Position numbers and translations under genes: made by a program
Shown: piece by piece, positions 62,280-64,000 of the stretch
How positions within the stretch are numbered: position 1 is the stretch's first letter
Layout: each line of letters begins with the position of its first letter
The notes under the pieces: generated by a model
Seen by the model: the letters and a program-made list of their open reading frames with translations, nothing else
Told to the model about the DNA's origin: nothing
Databases searched by the model: none
NCBI GenBank assembly: GCA_016234555.1
Contig: JACRBJ010000087.1
Span: forward strand, 1 to 64,000
Direction: 5' to 3'
Length of the DNA: 64,000 nucleotides
Source of the DNA: Chloroflexota bacterium
GTDB lineage: Bacteria; Chloroflexota; Anaerolineae; Anaerolineales; Villigracilaceae

Positions 62280-62878
62280 CCTGGTATGTACTTCGCCATG
62301 CTGAAAAAGAGCAGGGGGATTTTCACAACCCGCAGTTGAAACATCAAGACCAGCCGCTCAGCGCGAGGGGGAAGCAGGACGCCCAAAAACTGGCCAGCTT
62401 GTTTGCCGACAAACCGATTGCCGCAATCTACGTCAGCGCCTACCAGCGGACGTGGCAAACCGCCGCAAATGTGGCGGAGCATCTGCAACTGACTCCTATG
62501 GTTGATTCCCGTTTGAATGAGATTGACAACGGTCTGGTGGATGAGATGACGGAGCGGGAATTCGAGCAAGCCTACCCCGAAGTTTGGAAGGCATACGTGG
62601 CGCGGACGGCTGATTTTCGTTTCCCGGGCGGCGAAAACGGGACGGAGGTTCAGGCTCGGGTGAAGGATTTCTTCGACGAGAAATTGCTCCAGCACAAGGA
62701 CGCCGACCTCCTGATCGTCAGCCACGACGGCTGGATTCGGCAAATGATGTGCCACGTGCTGGGACTGCCCGTTTACCGGCGGGGTGACTTCCGTGTCAAC
62801 TTTTGCGGTCTGACAGAGTTGCAATATCAGGAAAAGATTGGGCGCTGGAGACTAATCCGCTTCAATCAGAGTTGGTAG
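62276..62878 (+). CDS. Histidine phosphatase family protein
   Basis: A 200-residue phosphoglycerate-mutase-like phosphatase. The catalytic motif is LRHAEKE near residue 5, the second Arg is in SAYQRTWQTA, an acidic residue in RLNEID, and the second catalytic His in LIVSHDGWIRQM. Translation is coupled to the methyltransferase. The phosphorylated substrate is not known. Confidence 0.9.
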   Translation: MTWYVLRHAEKEQGDFHNPQLKHQDQPLSARGKQDAQKLASLFADKPIAAIYVSAYQRTWQTAANVAEHLQLTPMVDSRLNEIDNGLVDEMTEREFEQAYPEVWKAYVARTADFRFPGGENGTEVQARVKDFFDEKLLQHKDADLLIVSHDGWIRQMMCHVLGLPVYRRGDFRVNFCGLTELQYQEKIGRWRLIRFNQSW

Positions 62879-62924
62879 GTCAAGCCAGGCGTTTTGTACA
62901 TGGAAACTCTGGCTTTGTCATCGA

Positions 62925-62933
62925 TGCTATAAT
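62925..62933 (+). promoter_or_regulatory. Extended -10 promoter element
   Basis: TGCTATAAT is a perfect extended -10 motif (TGnTATAAT), 68 bases before the following gene, without a clear -35 box. Confidence 0.5.
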
Positions 62934-63001
62934 TTGAACTATGGACCGCGGAAGTATTGTGAGTTGGGCGGTTATTTGCAAATTTATACCAAGAGAACAA
63001 A

Positions 63002-63658
63002 ATGAAAAACACCTCAAAAGGCATTGCCAAAAAAGATAAAGAAAATCAACAAGTCAGAGTCGTCGTTTTGATTTTTTTCGGTTTGTTTGTCATTGTTGCT
63101 GGATTATTATCAGCATCTGATCTGTTTGAAAAACGTACGCCAATCATTCCCTCATTGAGTAATAACTGGGATTTGCTGGAAACAAGCGCGCGCAAATGGC
63201 AGAGCGATGCCTATCTTACAAGCGTGACGATTGACCTCGGAAAAAAAGATGTTTATAAGTTTTCGGCGGAGTTCCATTCAAAGAATCTACCCAATTCCAT
63301 GTTTTTTGTTGGCATTACTTATTTGGGCGAAGTTAATACCATGCCGTATGATTTTCCGCCTTCGCAAGGTAGTGCGGCATCAGAGCCAATTTTTCGGAAA
63401 GATTGGGTAATTGATAGCCAGGAAGCATTGAAGATTTTCGCAAAGGATGAAATTGCAGCCTCATGTTTAGAGTCGTTTAATGGCTTGATTGAATTGGAAT
63501 TAACATCTAGTAGCACCTTTCGGATGTTTTTTGGCGAGAATCATACAACGGCTCCGATTTGGGTATTAACATTTTGGGGGTGTCCCGAAGATGGGAAAAC
63601 TACAGATTATTATTTAAATGCAAAGACTGGAGAAATAGTTGATCGAGACACTAAATAA
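63002..63658 (+). CDS. Membrane-anchored hypothetical protein
   Basis: A 218-residue protein with a basic N-terminus and one transmembrane helix (about 20-40), followed by an external domain of about 175 residues containing two Cys (SCLES and WGCPE). A late VLTFWGCPEDGKTTDYYLN-type stretch ending in AKTGEIVD resembles the PepSY-like pattern where a peptidase-inhibitor strand ends in DAxTGEI. I cannot assign a family with confidence. AT-richer than its neighbours. Confidence 0.6.
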   Translation: MKNTSKGIAKKDKENQQVRVVVLIFFGLFVIVAGLLSASDLFEKRTPIIPSLSNNWDLLETSARKWQSDAYLTSVTIDLGKKDVYKFSAEFHSKNLPNSMFFVGITYLGEVNTMPYDFPPSQGSAASEPIFRKDWVIDSQEALKIFAKDEIAASCLESFNGLIELELTSSSTFRMFFGENHTTAPIWVLTFWGCPEDGKTTDYYLNAKTGEIVDRDTK

Positions 63659-63705
63659 AAACCACCCAACAAAGAGTTCTCAGAAACCATCCCGTCCTGA
63701 GTAGG

Positions 63706-63724
63706 TTCAGGCGTTGAGCCTGAA
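63706..63724. terminator. Short hairpin between convergent genes
   Basis: TTCAGGC (63706-63712) pairs with GCCTGAA (63718-63724) around GTTGA. A weak terminator candidate for the convergent genes. Confidence 0.4.
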
Positions 63725-63751
63725 TAAGAAATCAGAACGCGAAGCCAGCTT

Positions 63752-64000
63752 TCAGCGAACCTTCGCCATCAGTTCCCGATACATCTCAACCATCTGCGCC
63801 GCGATCTTTCCCCAGGCGTAGTTCAAGGCATATTGGGCGGCATCCGAACCCATCGTTTCGCGCAGGTGGGAATCTCCCAACAGGTGAGACAATTTATCGC
63901 ACAAAGCGGCGGGGTCGCTGTCGGGGATGGTGTAGCCCGTCCGCCCGTCCTGCACCAGATAGCCGAGTCCGCCCACCTCCGAGGCGACGACCGGGGTCCC
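63752..64000 (-). CDS. GT4-type glycosyltransferase, C-terminal part (5' end outside window)
   Basis: The frame is open to the right edge and encodes the last 82 residues: GTPVVASEVGGLGYLVQDG is the nucleotide-sugar binding segment of GT-B fold family 4 enzymes, followed by GYTIPDSDPAALCDKLSHLL and a C-terminal helix. The usual Glu of the EAFG motif lies beyond the edge. Donor sugar and acceptor cannot be judged from this fragment. Confidence 0.85.
   Translation of the reverse strand, partial: GTPVVASEVGGLGYLVQDGRTGYTIPDSDPAALCDKLSHLLGDSHLRETMGSDAAQYALNYAWGKIAAQMVEMYRELMAKVR

Noticed and set aside
60384..62878. Peptide natural-product cluster (SagB-like, methyltransferase, VOC)
   Set aside because: No precursor peptide, YcaO or transporter gene lies nearby, and each protein belongs to a broad family; the cluster idea is not supported.
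1..64000. tRNA, rRNA, integrase or attachment sites
   Set aside because: I looked in the gaps between genes and found no cloverleaf-like sequence, integrase or direct repeats at a tRNA end.

Overview
The window is a gene-dense bacterial chromosome segment of intermediate GC with no rRNA, tRNA, CRISPR array, transposase or phage gene that I can see. The combination of CUT2 sugar transporters with lipoprotein binding proteins, a YesM/YesN regulator pair, the paired DUF2344 and B12-binding radical SAM genes, very large multi-PAS histidine kinases and short GC-rich palindromes suggests a chemo-organotrophic member of Chloroflexota, class Anaerolineae. That placement is inference from gene content, not from a marker phylogeny.

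Region 1 (1-25161, all + strand) is a pentose uptake and catabolism island. It opens with the tail of a ChvE-type binding protein, then GguA/GguB, then a second complete ChvE. A run of enzymes follows: UPF0303 protein, Gfo/Idh oxidoreductase, NAD-epimerase, zinc alcohol dehydrogenase, FGGY kinase, a TlpA-like lipoprotein plus CcdA pair, AraD, AraA, aldo/keto reductase and a mutarotase-like protein. AraA, the FGGY kinase (in the AraB role) and AraD together give L-arabinose to D-xylulose 5-phosphate. A YesN response regulator, a YesM sensor kinase and a YtfQ-like lipoprotein come next and look like a binding-protein/kinase/regulator sensing unit. The region ends with a second CUT2 transporter (YtfQ-YtfR-YtfT-YjfF type, furanose sugars), whose binding-protein gene carries a one-base frameshift.

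Region 2 (25263-43346) is mixed housekeeping. It holds a P-loop kinase-like gene divergent from a class III aminotransferase; an OmpR/BaeS-type two-component system with a DDN-type oxidoreductase and a His/Met-rich membrane protein; an ABC-2 exporter operon behind a near-consensus promoter; thioredoxin reductase; malate dehydrogenase with a mitochondrial-type citrate synthase; a GT-C glycosyltransferase; a PrsW-like protease; the DUF2344/DinB-like/radical SAM cluster; and an HD-GYP response regulator.

Region 3 (43442-59241, all - strand) is a signalling array of three multi-PAS histidine kinases, one hybrid kinase and a double-receiver protein, with 4-base start/stop overlaps. The kinase cores of two neighbours are near-identical DNA duplicates. 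Between them lies a 37-codon translationally coupled ORF that resembles the N-terminus of the 7TM kinase upstream, apparently the remnant of a lost kinase. The HD-GYP regulator downstream is a plausible c-di-GMP output.

Region 4 (59749-64000) has a small secreted protein, a nitroreductase, a VOC protein, a methyltransferase coupled to a histidine phosphatase, a membrane-anchored hypothetical protein and the C-terminal end of a GT4 glycosyltransferase.
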